Shown piece after piece: positions 11,171-22,730 of a DNA stretch of 64,000 nucleotides. The DNA lies in NCBI GenBank assembly GCA_002007465.1, contig LNAC01000750.1, forward strand, positions 62,001-126,000, read 5' to 3'. This DNA is from Ailurus styani (Eukaryota > Chordata > Mammalia > Carnivora > Ailuridae). The notes under the pieces were generated by a model. It saw only the letters and a list, made by a program, of their open reading frames with translations, was not told the DNA's origin and did not search any database. The translations under genes were made by a program, and so were the position numbers. Position 1 is the stretch's first letter; the number at the start of each line of letters is the position of its first letter.

Positions 11171-11502
11171 AGTCTTCTTTTCTCTTGTACTTGTATTAAT
11201 CTTTGATAAAATATTGGTTATATGAACCACCAGAAGCCTGGAGTCCTGAAGAACAGAACATCCTACTAAGTAGCCTCAGTAGCATGAACTGCTAGATTCT
11301 TAAGAGAATAAGCAATAAAAATTAAACAAGTTATCAGAGAAGAAAAATGAGGATGGATGGGTGCCTGCTTTCTGTTCCCCAGCGCAAGTGGATGACTGCC
11401 TTCAAAGTTCTAAAGTTCAAAAAAACTGTCTTAAAGTGAAACAGTTCCAAAAGCTTATGGTTTGGTCTGAAAAGATTCCTAGTTCAAAAATAATTATACC
11501 CA

Positions 11503-11675
11503 GGGGCACCTGGGTGGCTCAGTTGGTTGAGCATCCACCTCTTGATTTCATCCCAGGTAATAGTCTCAGAGTTGTGGATCTGGGCCCTGTATAGGGCTCC
11601 ACAATGGGTGTGGAATCTACTTGAGAGTCTATCTCTCCTTCCCCCCTCTAAAAAAAGTAAATGATAATAATAATA
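11503..11675 (+). mobile_element. older CAN-SINE
   Basis: GGGGCACCTGGGTGGCTCAG head and GTTGAGCATCC (the older 'ctcttgattt' subtype). Target duplication ATAATTATACCCA / ATAATTGTACTCA at 11489 and 11676. The tail is (AAT)n rather than poly-A. Confidence 0.92.
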
Positions 11676-11869
11676 ATAATTGTACTCAAATCCTATCAAA
11701 CCAAACCTGAATGTAAGAGAAGTCTGGAGAAAAATCTGCATTTCTTTAAACTTGAAGAGGATAAAAAAATATTATTTTGTAGGTTCTAAATGAATCATTC
11801 TCCCCAAAAATGGGGGGAGGGGAGACTCACACATGAAGGTATGTAAAATTGTTCCATGGATAATTGGAA

Positions 11870-12124
11870 ATTAAATATAATTTCAGAATGCCCTGAAACA
11901 CTACAAAACCCCACTTAAATTTCCTTAATTAGAACCACAGAAAATAAAAATAATGGACATCATGGGATAAGAAATTAACAGTGTCTAACCCTATTTCAAG
12001 ACAAAAACTTCCCTTTAGATATAAGATCATGGCCCAAGGGGTAAAAAATTGGTTCTTGGGGGTCATTCTTAGATATTACAACGGTTTATGGCCTTCCAAA
12101 GAGCCACAGTTTATCTGTGGTATT
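11870..12124. repeat. unclassified dispersed repeat, copy A
   Basis: Shares collinear blocks with 16160-16800: AATAAAAATAATGGACATCA, AACCCTA, ACAAAAAC, GCCCAA(A/G)GG, TATTACAA(C/T)G, TTTA(T/C)(G/A)GCCTTCCAAA. The family is not recognised; it may be an old LTR or DNA transposon. Confidence 0.6.
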
Positions 12125-12140
12125 AAAACTGCATTGTGGG

Positions 12141-12342
12141 GGGCGCCTGGGTGGCTCAGTGGGTTAAAGCCGCTGCCTTCGGCTCAGGTCATGATCCCAG
12201 GGTCCTGGGATCGAGGCCCATGTCGGGCTCTCTGCTCAGCAGGGAGCCTGCTTCCTCCTCTCTCCTCTCTCTCTGCCTGCCTCTCTGCCTACTTGTGATC
12301 TCTCTCTCTGTGTCAAATGAATAAATTAAAAAAAAAAAAAAA
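12141..12342 (+). mobile_element. young CAN-SINE (mustelid-type)
   Basis: Full length with AGTGGGTTAAAGCCGCTGCC and TGCCTGCCTCTCTGCCTAC, and an 18-nt poly-A. Perfect 16-bp target duplication AAAACTGCATTGTGGG at 12125-12140 and 12343-12358. The clean duplication suggests a recent insertion. Confidence 0.96.
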
Positions 12343-12551
12343 AAAACTGCATTGTGGGTATGGGGTAATTAAGACCAAAAGCCTAAAAAGGCTTCTTTGG
12401 GGCAAAGAGTGATAATGATAAAAAGACCGAAAACCACCAAGATAGCATATACAAATAAAGTAATTCTTAGCCTATTATTTGGCACTTCATAATTCTCATA
12501 AATGTTGAACAGAATAGAAAATTTCCCACAAATGATGCCTGTATTAGTACA

Positions 12552-12880
12552 CAATTGATCCTTGAACAACATGAGTTTGAACTTGGCAGGTCCATTTACA
12601 TATAAGCAGATTTCTTTTGATACAGTACAGTACCATAAATGTATTTTCTCCTATGATTTTCTTAATAACATATTCTCTTCTCCAACTTACTTTACTCTAA
12701 GAATACAGTATATAATACATATATCATACAAAATATGTGTTAAATGACTATTTATGTTATCAGCAAGGCTTCTGGTTAATAATAGGCAATCACAGTTTTT
12801 TGGGGAGTCAAAAGTTATGTGGATTTTCAACAGTGCAGGACTCAGTACCCCAAAGCCCTGTGTTGTTCAAGGGTCAACTA
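12552..12880 (+). mobile_element. TcMar-Tigger non-autonomous element (MER2-like)
   Basis: Inverted termini: CAATTGATCCTTGAACAAC at the left, and GTTGTTCAAGGGTCAACTA at the right, whose complement begins TAGTTGACCCTTGAACAAC. The interior has MER2 text (AATACAGTATATAATACATA; TTTTTGGGGAGTCAAAAGTT). About 330 bp, near full length, no transposase. Confidence 0.88.
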
Positions 12881-13041
12881 TATATTCAAATTTAAGTGTC
12901 TTGAAAATAAAGTGCTCCTCAGCTTTGAAAATTCCTTCATCTGTATCTAATCTGCTATATAAAATCAAAGTCTATGCCTCCATAGGAACAAAGTGAAAAT
13001 CCTGCAAAACTAAACAGTGGTCTAATGAGAAAGTTTATCTG

Positions 13042-13310
13042 TGGTTTATCAATCTTATTAATTCTTTCAATGAGCTTCTAATTTCATTAATGTATTCTAC
13101 TGTATTTCTGGTTTCTAATTCATTGATCTCTGCTTTAATCTTAATTATTTCCCTTCTTGTGTATGGGTTAGGTTTAATTTGTTGTTGATTCTCCAGATTT
13201 TTAAGGTGTAAAGATAGTTTGTGTATTTGGGATTTTTCTATTTTTTTGAGTGAGGCTTGGATGGCTATGTATTTCCCCCTTAGGACCACCTTTGCCGTAT
13301 CCCACAGGTT
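13042..13310 (-). pseudogene. L1 ORF2 fragment, inverted part
   Basis: The minus-strand translation begins [20 protein letters not shown] and continues LENQQQ, REIIKIKAEINELETRNT. It is the lysine-rich helical linker downstream of the L1 endonuclease, roughly ORF2 residues 240-330 by family knowledge. Non-functional fragment. Confidence 0.85.
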
Positions 13311-14700
13311 TTGGATCTAACCAAAGAGGTAAAGGACCTATACTCTAGGAACTACAAAACACTCAGGAAAGAAATTGAAGAAGACACGAAAAGATGGAAA
13401 AACATTCCATGCTCATGGACCGGAAGAATAAACATCGTTACAATGACTATGCTGCCTAAAGCAATCTGTACTTTCAATGCCATTCCAATCAAAATACCAA
13501 CAGCATTTTTGAAAATGCTGGAACAAACAATCCTAAAATTTGTATGGAACCAGAAAAGACCCTGAATCACCAAGGAAATGTTGAAAAAGAAAAATAAAGC
13601 TGGGGGCATCACGTTGCCTTATTTCAAGCTATATTACAAAGCTGTGATCACCAAGACAGCATGGTACTGGCATAAAAACAGACACACAGACCAATGGAAC
13701 AGAGTAGAGAGCCCAGATATATGGACTCTCAACTCTACAGTCAAATAATCTTCGACAAAGCAGGAAAAAATATCCAATGGAAAAAAGACAGTCTCTTCAA
13801 TAAGTGGTGCTGGGAAAATCAGACAGCTATATAAAGAAGAATGAAACTATACCACTCTCTTACACCATATACCAAGATAAACTCTAAATGGATGAATGAC
13901 CTCAATGTGAGACAAGAATCCATCAAAACCCTAGAGGAGAACATAGGCAGTAACCTCTTCAACATCGGCATAGCAACTTCTTTCAAGGCATGTCTCCACA
14001 GGCAAGGGAAACAAAAGCAAAAATGAACTTTTGGGACTTCATCAAGATAAAAAGCTTCCACGCAGCAAAGGAAACAGTCAACAAATCAAAGAGGGAACCG
14101 ACAGAATGGGAGAAGATATTTGCAAATGACACTACAGACAACGTGCTGATATCCAAGGTCTATAAAGAACTCAAACTGAATGCCCAAAAAACAGACAATC
14201 AAGTCAAAGAATGGACAGAAGACATGAACAGACACTTCTCCAAAGAAGACATACAAATGGCCAACAGACACATGAAAAAGTGTTCATCATCATTAGCCAT
14301 CAGGGAAATTCAAACCAAAACCACACTGAGATATCACCTTACACCAATTAGAATGGCAAAAATCAACAAGGAAAGAAACAACAAATGTTGAAGAAGTTGT
14401 GGAGAAAGGGGAACCCTCTTACACTGTTGGTGGGAATGCAAATTGGTGCAGCCACGTTGGAAACAGTGTGGAGGTTCCTCAAAAAATTAAAAATAGAGCT
14501 ACCCTATGACCCAGTAATTGCACTACTGGGTATTTACCCCAAAGATTTAGATGTAGTAAAAAGAAAGGCCATATGTATCCCAATGTTCATAGCAGCAATG
14601 TCCACAACAGCCAAAATGTGGAAAGAGCCAAGATGCCCATCAACAGACAACTGGATAAAGAAGATGTGGCCCATACACACAATGGAATATTACTAAGCCA
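13311..14700 (+). pseudogene. L1 ORF2 C-terminal fragment
   Basis: Sense translation in pieces: [20 protein letters not shown] and [20 protein letters not shown] (13311-13565), then broken by stops and frameshifts, with later pieces [40 protein letters not shown] and a degraded Cys-rich tail ending DNWIKKMWPIHTMEYY at 14696. It lacks endonuclease and reverse transcriptase motifs, so it cannot be active. Confidence 0.88.
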
Positions 14701-15717
14701 TCAGAAAGGATGAATACCCAATTTTTGCATCAGTTTGGATGGGACTGGAGATTATGTTAAGTGAAATAAGTCAAAAAGAGAAAGTCAATTATCATATGGT
14801 TTAACTTATTTGTGGAACATAAGGAATAGCATGGAGGACAACATCAGGAGAAGGGAAGAATGAAGGGAGAGAAATCGGAGTGGGAGATGAACCATGAGAG
14901 ACCATGGACTCCAGGAAACAAACGGAGAGTTTCAGAAGGGAGGGGGATGGCGGGATAGGTGAGCCTGGTGATGAGTATTAAGGAGGGCACTGACTGCATG
15001 GAGCACTGGGTGTTATACGCAAACAATAAATCATGGAACGCTATATCAAAAACTAATGATGTACTGTATGGTGACTAACATAACACAATAAAAAAATTAA
15101 AAAAAAAAAAAGAAAGTTTTTCTGACATACATCTAGATACCATCCAGATTATTTCTTTTAAAAATACAACACTATCATTATTTTACATATTCTTGTAGTT
15201 TTTTAACAACAAAAACAATAGCAAAGCCGACAAACCCATATCATATGGAAAACACTAGCAGCATACATGCATCTTAGCCTACTGGTGCCTATACCTGGAA
15301 GCATACTCTATGCTAATTACACTGCTGTGATTGGATTTGGTTTATTTGTGTTTTTTCCTAGATTATAAGCTTTTGAGAACAATTATTAAAACTATCACCA
15401 GCACCATAATCACCCCAAAATCTTTCCACACAAAGGATAACTTTCATGAAGCTAGTGACATCAGCATTTATTACTTTTATAGCAGTAAGAGAATAGTTAT
15501 TGTCCAAAAAAATATAATGTTTTCATTTACTTTATTAATATCACTCATTAATTCAACAGGATCTTACTTTTGTGTAGACCTCCAGTATAGATCATCTCAA
15601 CTAGGAAAGTAGGATCAACCAAAAACTGACACAGGAGGATTCAGATATAATTCTTTGTTCTAACTTCAGCAACATCTGCTTCAAGAACTTCTTTTGTATG
15701 CTTAAAAAACAAACCAA

Positions 15718-15762
15718 CTAAAACAAAAACAAAAACAAAAACAAACAAACAAACAAAAAAAA
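15718..15762. repeat. (AAAAC)n/(AAAC)n simple repeat
   Basis: CTAAAACAAAAACAAAAACA followed by AAAC units; A-rich low-complexity DNA. Confidence 0.9.
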
Positions 15763-15840
15763 CTGACCACAAAGAAAGGCTCTTCCAGTTTATACCACAC
15801 AGGCTTAGAAGATGTTTCAAATGGCTATTAGGCTCTAAGG

Positions 15841-16041
15841 TAAAGGTCGGCAAATACTGCCCTGGGTGAAGACCAGCTGTTTGTGGATCTCCACCCCAGG
15901 AGCTGGCTTTTACATTTTTTAAATGGTTACATTTTAAAGGGGTATACTAGTACCTGTATAATATCCTCAATTTGCCTCGTGGCCAACAAAGCCTTAAACA
16001 TTTACTATCTGGAACTTTAAGAAAAAGTTTACTGATCCCTG
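15841..16041 (+). mobile_element. hAT-Charlie MER1-like element with internal deletion
   Basis: Termini TAAAGGTCGGCAAATACTGC and TTTACTGATCCCTG correspond to the MER1 ends. The middle keeps TTTTACATTTTTTAAATGGT and CATTTACTATCTGG. It is flanked by CTCTAAGG (15833-15840) and CTGTAAGG (16042-16049), an 8-bp hAT target duplication with one mismatch. A second MER1-type copy lies at 1305-1820. Confidence 0.87.
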
Positions 16042-16159
16042 CTGTAAGGCCATGACAGGCATTAAAGTATATGTAGGCAAAAACACTTTCAAAACACATG
16101 CTCGAAATGTAGGTAACTTTTTGTTTACTAGATGTCAGGCCACTTTAGAAACACTTGTA

Positions 16160-16800
16160 ATGAAGTATGTTTAATTTCAGAAAGGCAATCGAATGGCAAA
16201 AAGATCATCGTTGTCAACTGCCACATCTCTGCATAATTAAAACTAAAGATAATAAAAATAATGGACATCATGGAAAAATATTTTATGTATAACCCTAATA
16301 TGTATATATTATATGTACATATATATAGTATGTATATATTGTGTTATACATATTGTATGTACATATAATATATGTACACATTATATAATGTTATATGTGT
16401 TATATATAACATACGTACAGAATATATGATATATGAAGTATATTGTACGTGCATAGTAAACATGTACATATGTGTACTGTATATGAACATGTATATGTGC
16501 ACATGTATGTACATGTACGTGTGTGTGCGCATGCTGTGTGTTCATGTGATATTATATATGACATGTATGTGTGCATAATATATGTACATATATAGTATGT
16601 ATGTGTATGCATATGTGTATGTATACATATAAAAAGTATATGTATAACCTAATATGTATATATATTAGGGTGTATAACCCTAATATGGTGACTCACGACA
16701 AAAACCACTACTTACCTTAAGAGGACCACAGCCCAAAGGATCAAAAAAAATCTTACATATTACAATGATTTACAGCCTTCCAAACCAGAGAAGCTATCAA
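16160..16800. repeat. unclassified dispersed repeat, copy B, split by a simple-sequence expansion
   Basis: Collinear with 11870-12124: AATAAAAATAATGGACATCA at 16250, ATAACCCTAATATG, ACAAAAACC, GCCCAAAGGATC, ATATTACAATG, TTTACAGCCTTCCAAA. The alternating tract at 16288-16680 sits inside it, between repeated ATAACCCTAATATG motifs. Confidence 0.55.
16288..16680. repeat. long degenerate (TATG/TACA)n alternating purine-pyrimidine tract
   Basis: About 390 bp made almost only of TA, TG and CA steps (TATGTACATATATATAGTAT; GTGTGTGCGCATGCTGTGTG). Palindromic pieces such as ATGTACAT and GTATATAC recur. Both strands give spurious Tyr/Met/His/Thr/Cys-rich frames at 16344-16612; none is a gene. Confidence 0.9.
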
Positions 16801-17654
16801 ACAAGCATCCTGAAAGTGTACATTCAAGTATACTCAAAGTGAAGATAAATGCATTACCCCCAAAAGATGGAGTAATAAGCAAAATAGATACTATGAAACC
16901 TGAAATGGCCCAGGCTGGACCTGTACTTAGCAACCAAGTTGAAGCTAAATAAAATCTTCCAAATCTAAACAAGAAACAGCATATGGTAGACACCATAATA
17001 TAAATCACAGACCAACCCATGTTTTCACACTAACTCTTTACTTACTAAACTGGATCAAGGCAAAGCCATACATGATGTGGCTACATTCTCCTGAATCATT
17101 CTGCTTATAAAAAACCCTGCCTGGTGGCAGATGAGATGTATTTAGGGCATACTTGAACAAATATATTTTTTAATATATGTATTACATATAGACATATAAA
17201 GTCAGGAGTTTTTTATCTGAATAAGAATGAAAATGTAACTAATATATTGTTTTACAAATCTCTTATCTAAGACTTTAGCGTGTTCCCAGATCTTTCTGAT
17301 AGAGTAGCTCTCCACAGACCTCCATGCCAGCTCTGGCTCTGACACTAGATACTAACCTTGTACCAGCCCACTTTACTTCTCTGAGATTCAGCCTCCTCAT
17401 GTATTAAAACATGTTAAGCCAAAAAATTCTAATATTCCCTTTAGCTCTAAGATTGTATGATTCCATTTTATATGTTCCATGGCCCCTTAGATATTAATAT
17501 AGGATAGGCCTTCCTTATGAGGAACTCAAAAAGAATTTCCACACTGCTTTGTCTCATGGAATGTTAAAAAATAAAATGTATAGCTAGAGTTAAAATTCCT
17601 AGTCTTTAAAACTGCCTCATAAAAGCACTAAGTTTTTTTTTAATTCTCCTTTTA

Positions 17655-17755
17655 GCTCTCTCTGTATAGTTAGATAGATACATATACAGCTCTATTTAGA
17701 GATACAGATACATCTATACACATATACATATACATATACATGTTCAGCCACATTA
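17655..17755. repeat. degenerate (GATA)n/(CATATA)n repeat
   Basis: TAGTTAGATAGATACATATA, then ATACACATATACATATACAT. Short tandem-repeat origin. Confidence 0.75.
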
Positions 17756-18547
17756 GTTCCTTGAGGGTTCCTACCAAGAATGAAAGGAAATAGTGCTGAA
17801 TCTTTATACCGCCTAGAAAGGTCTAAGGAACAATTTTTAGTCCCAATCTACATTCTAATCAGTTATGTAATCCAGGGGAGGTCACTTGCCCATATTAAGT
17901 CCTGGGCTCCTCACATATAAAACAAAGTGAGTAGGCAAAGTGCTTGTCAAAGTCCTTTTAACCTCCTAAGTATGATAACTTTACAATTTGACTTTGAATT
18001 ACCTCAGCAATGCTGTCCAAGGGTAATAATGTTTGCCAGTGTTAATGCTTGGAGTCAGTGCTTGTGTGTGTCTTGACCATTGGCCCACTCCAAGACAGGG
18101 CTCCTGGCACAAAATTTGTGCCTTGGGTCTCTTAACGTCCTCCACACTGCCTACCAGTCACCGTTCTAAATGCACAGACACATTCAGTGCTCATCAGTGT
18201 AAATGAACTGCTGCACAACTCACACTTTCAGCTAACCCCTCACAGGAAACATAAAGAGGCAAAGAATAATATATTTAAACAAAATATGGAGAATAAATAA
18301 GAATCCTGAACTTAAAGAGAAAGAAAGACCTTACCATCTTCTCTGAAACAAGTGGCCAAAACATGAGAGCCTATTTTCTTCAGACCAGAATGGTGGTAAA
18401 CACCACAAGTCTCTTTATGGAATTGGACCTGCTGATAAATCTCACAAGGCTAAAAATGACTGACGTGAGTATAAAACAATGGTCTGGGAAGATCTGCTTC
18501 AAATTTAAACTTGCAGGGAATAAACCACTTAAATTCATGTAGGACCT

Positions 18548-18756
18548 GGGGCACCTGGGTGGCTCAGTCGTTAAACATCTGCCTTCAGCTCAGGTCATGA
18601 CCCCAGAGTCCTGGGATCAGAGCCCCACATAGGGCTCCCTGCTTGGCGGGGAGCCTGCTTCTCCCTCTCCCACTGCCCCTGCCTGTGTTCCCTCTCTCGC
18701 TGTGTCCCTCTCTATCAAATAAATAAATAAAATATTTTACTTAATTAATTAATTAA
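18548..18756 (+). mobile_element. CAN-SINE
   Basis: GGGGCACCTGGGTGGCTCAG head and complete body, with (AAT)n/(TTAA)n tail. Perfect 19-bp target duplication TTAAATTCATGTAGGACCT at 18529-18547 and 18757-18775, the longest clean duplication in the window. Confidence 0.96.
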
Positions 18757-18775
18757 TTAAATTCATGTAGGACCT

Positions 18776-20085
18776 TTTTCCAGATACCATTTTTACATAT
18801 CCTCTCAACACAGCATAAATGCCTATCATTTTTTCCACTCTTGATGCTCTCATTAATTCTTATAAAATTTAAGAAAGAATAAGTGATGTCCTATAATTAG
18901 AGATTGCTTCTGTGGAGACTAATTATGAACTCCTGATACTCAGTGTCAGCCTTTGCCTGGAAGGAAATGAGTCAACTTTTCATTAGTAATCAAGTTCTCT
19001 CCATTTTTTAAGAGTGACCCAGAAATGCAAGGCCATGAGTTTTAGCAATATGAGGCAGAGAATCAGATACCACAAATATTATATACAAATAGGACTAAGA
19101 CAGAAAATTAAAGTCAGAGAGGTTCCTGAGGTATTTTTCAGGATGACTGAAGTTTCAGAAGGGGCCCAGTAAAATAATTCGTCAAGGAGATGTGTCTGGC
19201 TTACACAAGAACGGGCATTTCAAAATCTTAAAGGGACAGGCAGTTAAATGGCTAAGGCCCTACCATGGGTCTAGCCAAGAGAATCATAACCATTGTCAAA
19301 TGTTTTCCACACAGAATGGGCAGCCCTGGTTTATTCTGGATAATTGAGGGTTTGGATATGTACTATATAATCAGAGGAAACAAGCAGTAAAGGACATGAG
19401 CTAATTTGGGCTAACCAAAGATTTGGCTAACAGATGCTTGCATACTCTGGATCCCTGCAATGAACTAGATGAGGCCAATGATATGCTGGACAGAAGAGTT
19501 CAGAGGGTGGGATACCTGAATTTTCAGCTAGGAGAATGAACTATGCCATATATGACAACTGATCCTATTCTTAGAGTCTGTTTTTCCACCATTCTCCTAT
19601 CTTAACCCATTATTTTTTCTTGCCTCAGAGATTCCTGGATTCTGAATTTCCTTGTAAATGGTGTCTACAAGCTTACCTGGCTGCTTCTGAAAGCAGCATA
19701 AAAATCAAGTGAAAACCAAAAAGTTCTAGGAGTAGCAGAGGTGATTGCTCCCTTCCTGTCCCCTATGGTCTTCCCCTCTACCCCTCACACTAGACATTTT
19801 ATCTGTAAGCATTCAAGCCAACGTGTATTAAAGGAATGATTTTTTAAAATCAGTTACCTATCACTATGAAACCAGATGAATCCACATCCTTGTTTAGTAA
19901 AACCTCACACATATTAAAGTATTGACAGAAGAGAGCAACAAGATGTAGAAAAGTTTTAAAACTATGTCATTAAGAACAAAATGATGAAGATATTGGTAAT
20001 GATTATTCTGGGAAACAACAGCCCTTCTGGTCCCCTCAGTCTCTCTACTTCCATTCTTCTACTACCCATCTCCATCAATATTCTC
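18776..20085. other. unannotated intron
   Basis: No repeat family, exon or RNA gene recognised across this 1.3 kb. Confidence 0.5.
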
Positions 20086-20089
20086 AGAT

Positions 20090-20458
20090 TTATAAGCTAA
20101 GTGATCCACTAAAAACCCTCTGATTTTAATCTTCTGTCCTGTAGTAGTTGCTCCCTTGTCTGACTCTCCACAGTTCTTATCATCTGTGCTGACACATCAA
20201 GTAGTTACAGACTATATTTTATACATGTATGTATGCCTCACCTCCCTAACAAGATGGCAAGATGTTAGAGGACTACCACCATGTCTTACGTGAAAGAAAC
20301 ACGACATTCATTAGCAGACACTCCCAAGGAATTTTAGATTCACAAATAAGTAAGTCAGAGAGCACAGACCTTTCTGGCCTTTGTGTCTATTCACAATACC
20401 TAGCACAGTGCTCAGTAAGTGTAGCCAGCTCAATAAGTACTGGTTTGATGAAAATTAA
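20090..20458 (+). mobile_element. LINE L2 3' end
   Basis: TCTTCTGTCCTGTAG, TGCTCCCTTGTCTGACTCTC, ATGTTAGAGGACTACCACCA and ACAATACCTAGCACAGTGCT, then CTCAATAAGTACTGGTTTGA: the sense L2 3' UTR and its terminal 'cctagcacagtgc ... aataaat' end. Confidence 0.7.
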
Positions 20459-20474
20459 ACTTTTCTTTGAAGAG

Positions 20475-20843
20475 TGCTATGGACTGTATGTTTGCATCCC
20501 CCCCCAAATTCATATAGTGAAACGATAATCCCCAATATGATGATATATGGAGGTGGGGCCTTTGGGAGGTAATTGGGTAGATAAAAGCATGAGGAAGGGT
20601 CCTCTTGATGGGATTAGTGCCCATATAAGGAGATGAAGGGACCAGAGCTTTCTCTCCCTACTATGTGAAAATATATATAGTGAGAAGGTGGCCATCTCAC
20701 CAGGAAGAAGGTCCTCACAGGGAAATGAATCTGCCAGTGCCTTGATCTTAGACTTCTCAGGCTCCAGAACTGTGAGAAATAAACATCTGTTGTTTAAGCC
20801 ACCCAGTCTGTGGTAGTTTATTAGAGCAGCCTGAGCTAAGACA
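20475..20843 (+). mobile_element. solo LTR of MaLR type (ERVL-MaLR, MLT1/MST-like)
   Basis: 369 bp starting TGCTATGGACTG and ending GAGCTAAGACA (TG...CA), with a perfect 5-bp target duplication AAGAG at 20470-20474 and 20844-20848. The 3' part has the MaLR signature CTCCAGAACTGTGAGAAATA, TTTAAGCCACCCAGTCTGTG, with AATAAA as polyadenylation signal. It is the remnant of an ancient LTR retrotransposon after LTR-LTR recombination. No internal coding sequence is present. Confidence 0.92.
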
Positions 20844-20848
20844 AAGAG

Positions 20849-21405
20849 TAAGAATCCTACAGTGCTTCAGTCTATCTGACTTTTAGCATTCAGGATACAG
20901 AGTTATAGACAGAGCAAATACAGGAAAGTGGCCTGAATCTATAGAGATTCATTACCCTAAATGCCACTATTCTACATAAGTCCTAATCAGGTTATTTTCT
21001 CATTAATACCTACGTTCTCCTCATACTTATGTGAAGAAAAAAAATTGGATATGATGTTCCAGTTGGATGGGTTCACTGAGTAATACCACCTGTCACTGAA
21101 ATAATGCCTTTATCAGTTTTTGCTTTGACTTTTCTTTCATAAAAGCCTTCTGATAAAGATTCAAGTAATAGTTTGTTTAGCAGAGGACCATTTTAAACAA
21201 AAAGTAATTGCATTAATAAGGGAAGCCTGAAGGTATCATATAAAAATCAGTAAGACATTTTTGAATATAGGGCATGAAGTACCAGCAAAGATTACTGACA
21301 ATAGAGAAACAGAATATAGAAAACTTTGGGAAGCCCCAGAAAAATTGTAATTTACCTTACATCAAAATGTAAAGTAAAACAACTAAGACAAATAAAAAAA
21401 AAACT
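20849..21405. other. unannotated intron
   Basis: Nothing recognised. Confidence 0.5.
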
Positions 21406-21408
21406 CAC

Positions 21409-21410
<2 letters not shown>

Positions 21411-21460
<50 letters not shown>
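21411..21460. repeat. (CA)n microsatellite
   Basis: About 24 CA units, followed by a short (GA)n run. Confidence 0.97.
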
Positions 21461-21466
<6 letters not shown>

Positions 21467-22715
21467 GAGAGAAGAGACTGTAGGGATGGAGAAGACACCA
21501 AACATTATTCCTAGCTACAGAATTCCTAGCTACAGGACGTTAAGAAGAAAGAAAATCTCCTTCATGTCCACACATTTATGTTAGCTTAACAAAAAAAAGT
21601 ATTTGGAAATTCTTAGATAATTACATTTTTATCACATTCTGATATCCCCACCCCTCTGTATTCAATCTTCCTAGCCTTGATGAAAGATAGACAGTCAAAA
21701 TTTAAAATGAAGTACTTAATTAAACTACTCCAGATCCTGGAAGAAAAATATTTCTCATCCTGCTTAGTCGCAAGAAAAAAAGGAAGAAAAGAATTCCTAC
21801 ATGAAATTGATGGTGCTGACATGCCACAATGGAACAATAAGAAAGAAACTTTACAGAGGATTATGGTTAACTTGGGGACTGTGTTGAAAGAAGCCTAGCT
21901 AAACTCACATCTATTCATGCCAGGTTTGCAGGCCAAAATTAGTTGATTTAACTTACTGGCAATTATCCAAGATAGGCAAAAGGATACAGGCAGAGTCTAA
22001 GAATCACCTTCTCCTGCTTCTTTACCTAACACCGAAGTTTATAAAGGTTCCAACCTGAAGAATGAAGGTTAGCTGAAAAGAGTATGGGAATCCCATTGTT
22101 CTATATTATAAGAAGCTGATAATCAAGACCTGCTTTATAAAAAATTCCTCAGGGACACCTAATATATTTGTTAAAGGATTTTTCAAACACATAGTGTTAA
22201 TAAGAATCACTTAGGAATGGTACTATTAAAGTGTCCAGATCTTGTGTCCTAAATAAGGAAAGCCTCATGGGACATACATCTGTACATCTGTAACTCACTG
22301 TGCAAATGTAAGGCACTATGTTTAACAACATGTGACTTTTGCGCTGGCAGCAAAATTTATCAGAAGTTGTTGAATTTGACCGGTCTCAATTTCACAGCTG
22401 CATAAAATCTGTCTGGACGTGTTCATTTTCCATTAGGAAAAAGAAGAGAGAAGGCTCAAGATTTTCCATTTAGTTTTCTCTACCAAAGAGCATTTTAACA
22501 GATAGTATCCTTTCTCCCCACTTTCACTGCCTTCTTATATTTCATCTGCAATAATTGCACTGAGCTTTCATGTCAAAGGCCACTTCTCAGAAATGCAGCA
22601 TTACCCAAGCCTGGCCCATGTGCATCCACAGAGCTACAATCACATTCAGATCTAAAGAGTCACTTTCAGTCTCATATTTCCTCTTCAGAAAGTTCTGTTT
22701 GAACTACCCACTTTA
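21461..22715. other. unannotated intron
   Basis: No gene or clear repeat. Overlapping chance frames at 21613-21898 on both strands match nothing known. Confidence 0.45.
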
Positions 22716-22730
22716 AAATAGGTAGTTTTT

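Larger units (their letters stand above)
13042..15110 (+). mobile_element. 5'-inverted (twin-primed), 5'-truncated L1
   Basis: One insertion bounded by AGAAAGTTTATCTG (13028-13041) and AGAAAGTTTTTCTG (15111-15124), a 14-bp target duplication with one mismatch. The left 269 bp (13042-13310) is L1 ORF2 in antisense, from the linker between endonuclease and reverse transcriptase. The rest is sense: ORF2 C-terminal third, then the carnivore L1 3' UTR (GGAGGGCACTGACTGCATGG; TGGAGCACTGGGTGTTATA) and poly-A. The structure fits twin priming, with about 1.4 kb of ORF2, including the catalytic core, lost at the inversion point. Confidence 0.92.

Noticed and set aside
16344..16612. Tyr/Met/Cys-rich frames on both strands at 16.4-16.6 kb
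   Set aside because: Produced by the alternating TATG/TACA simple sequence.
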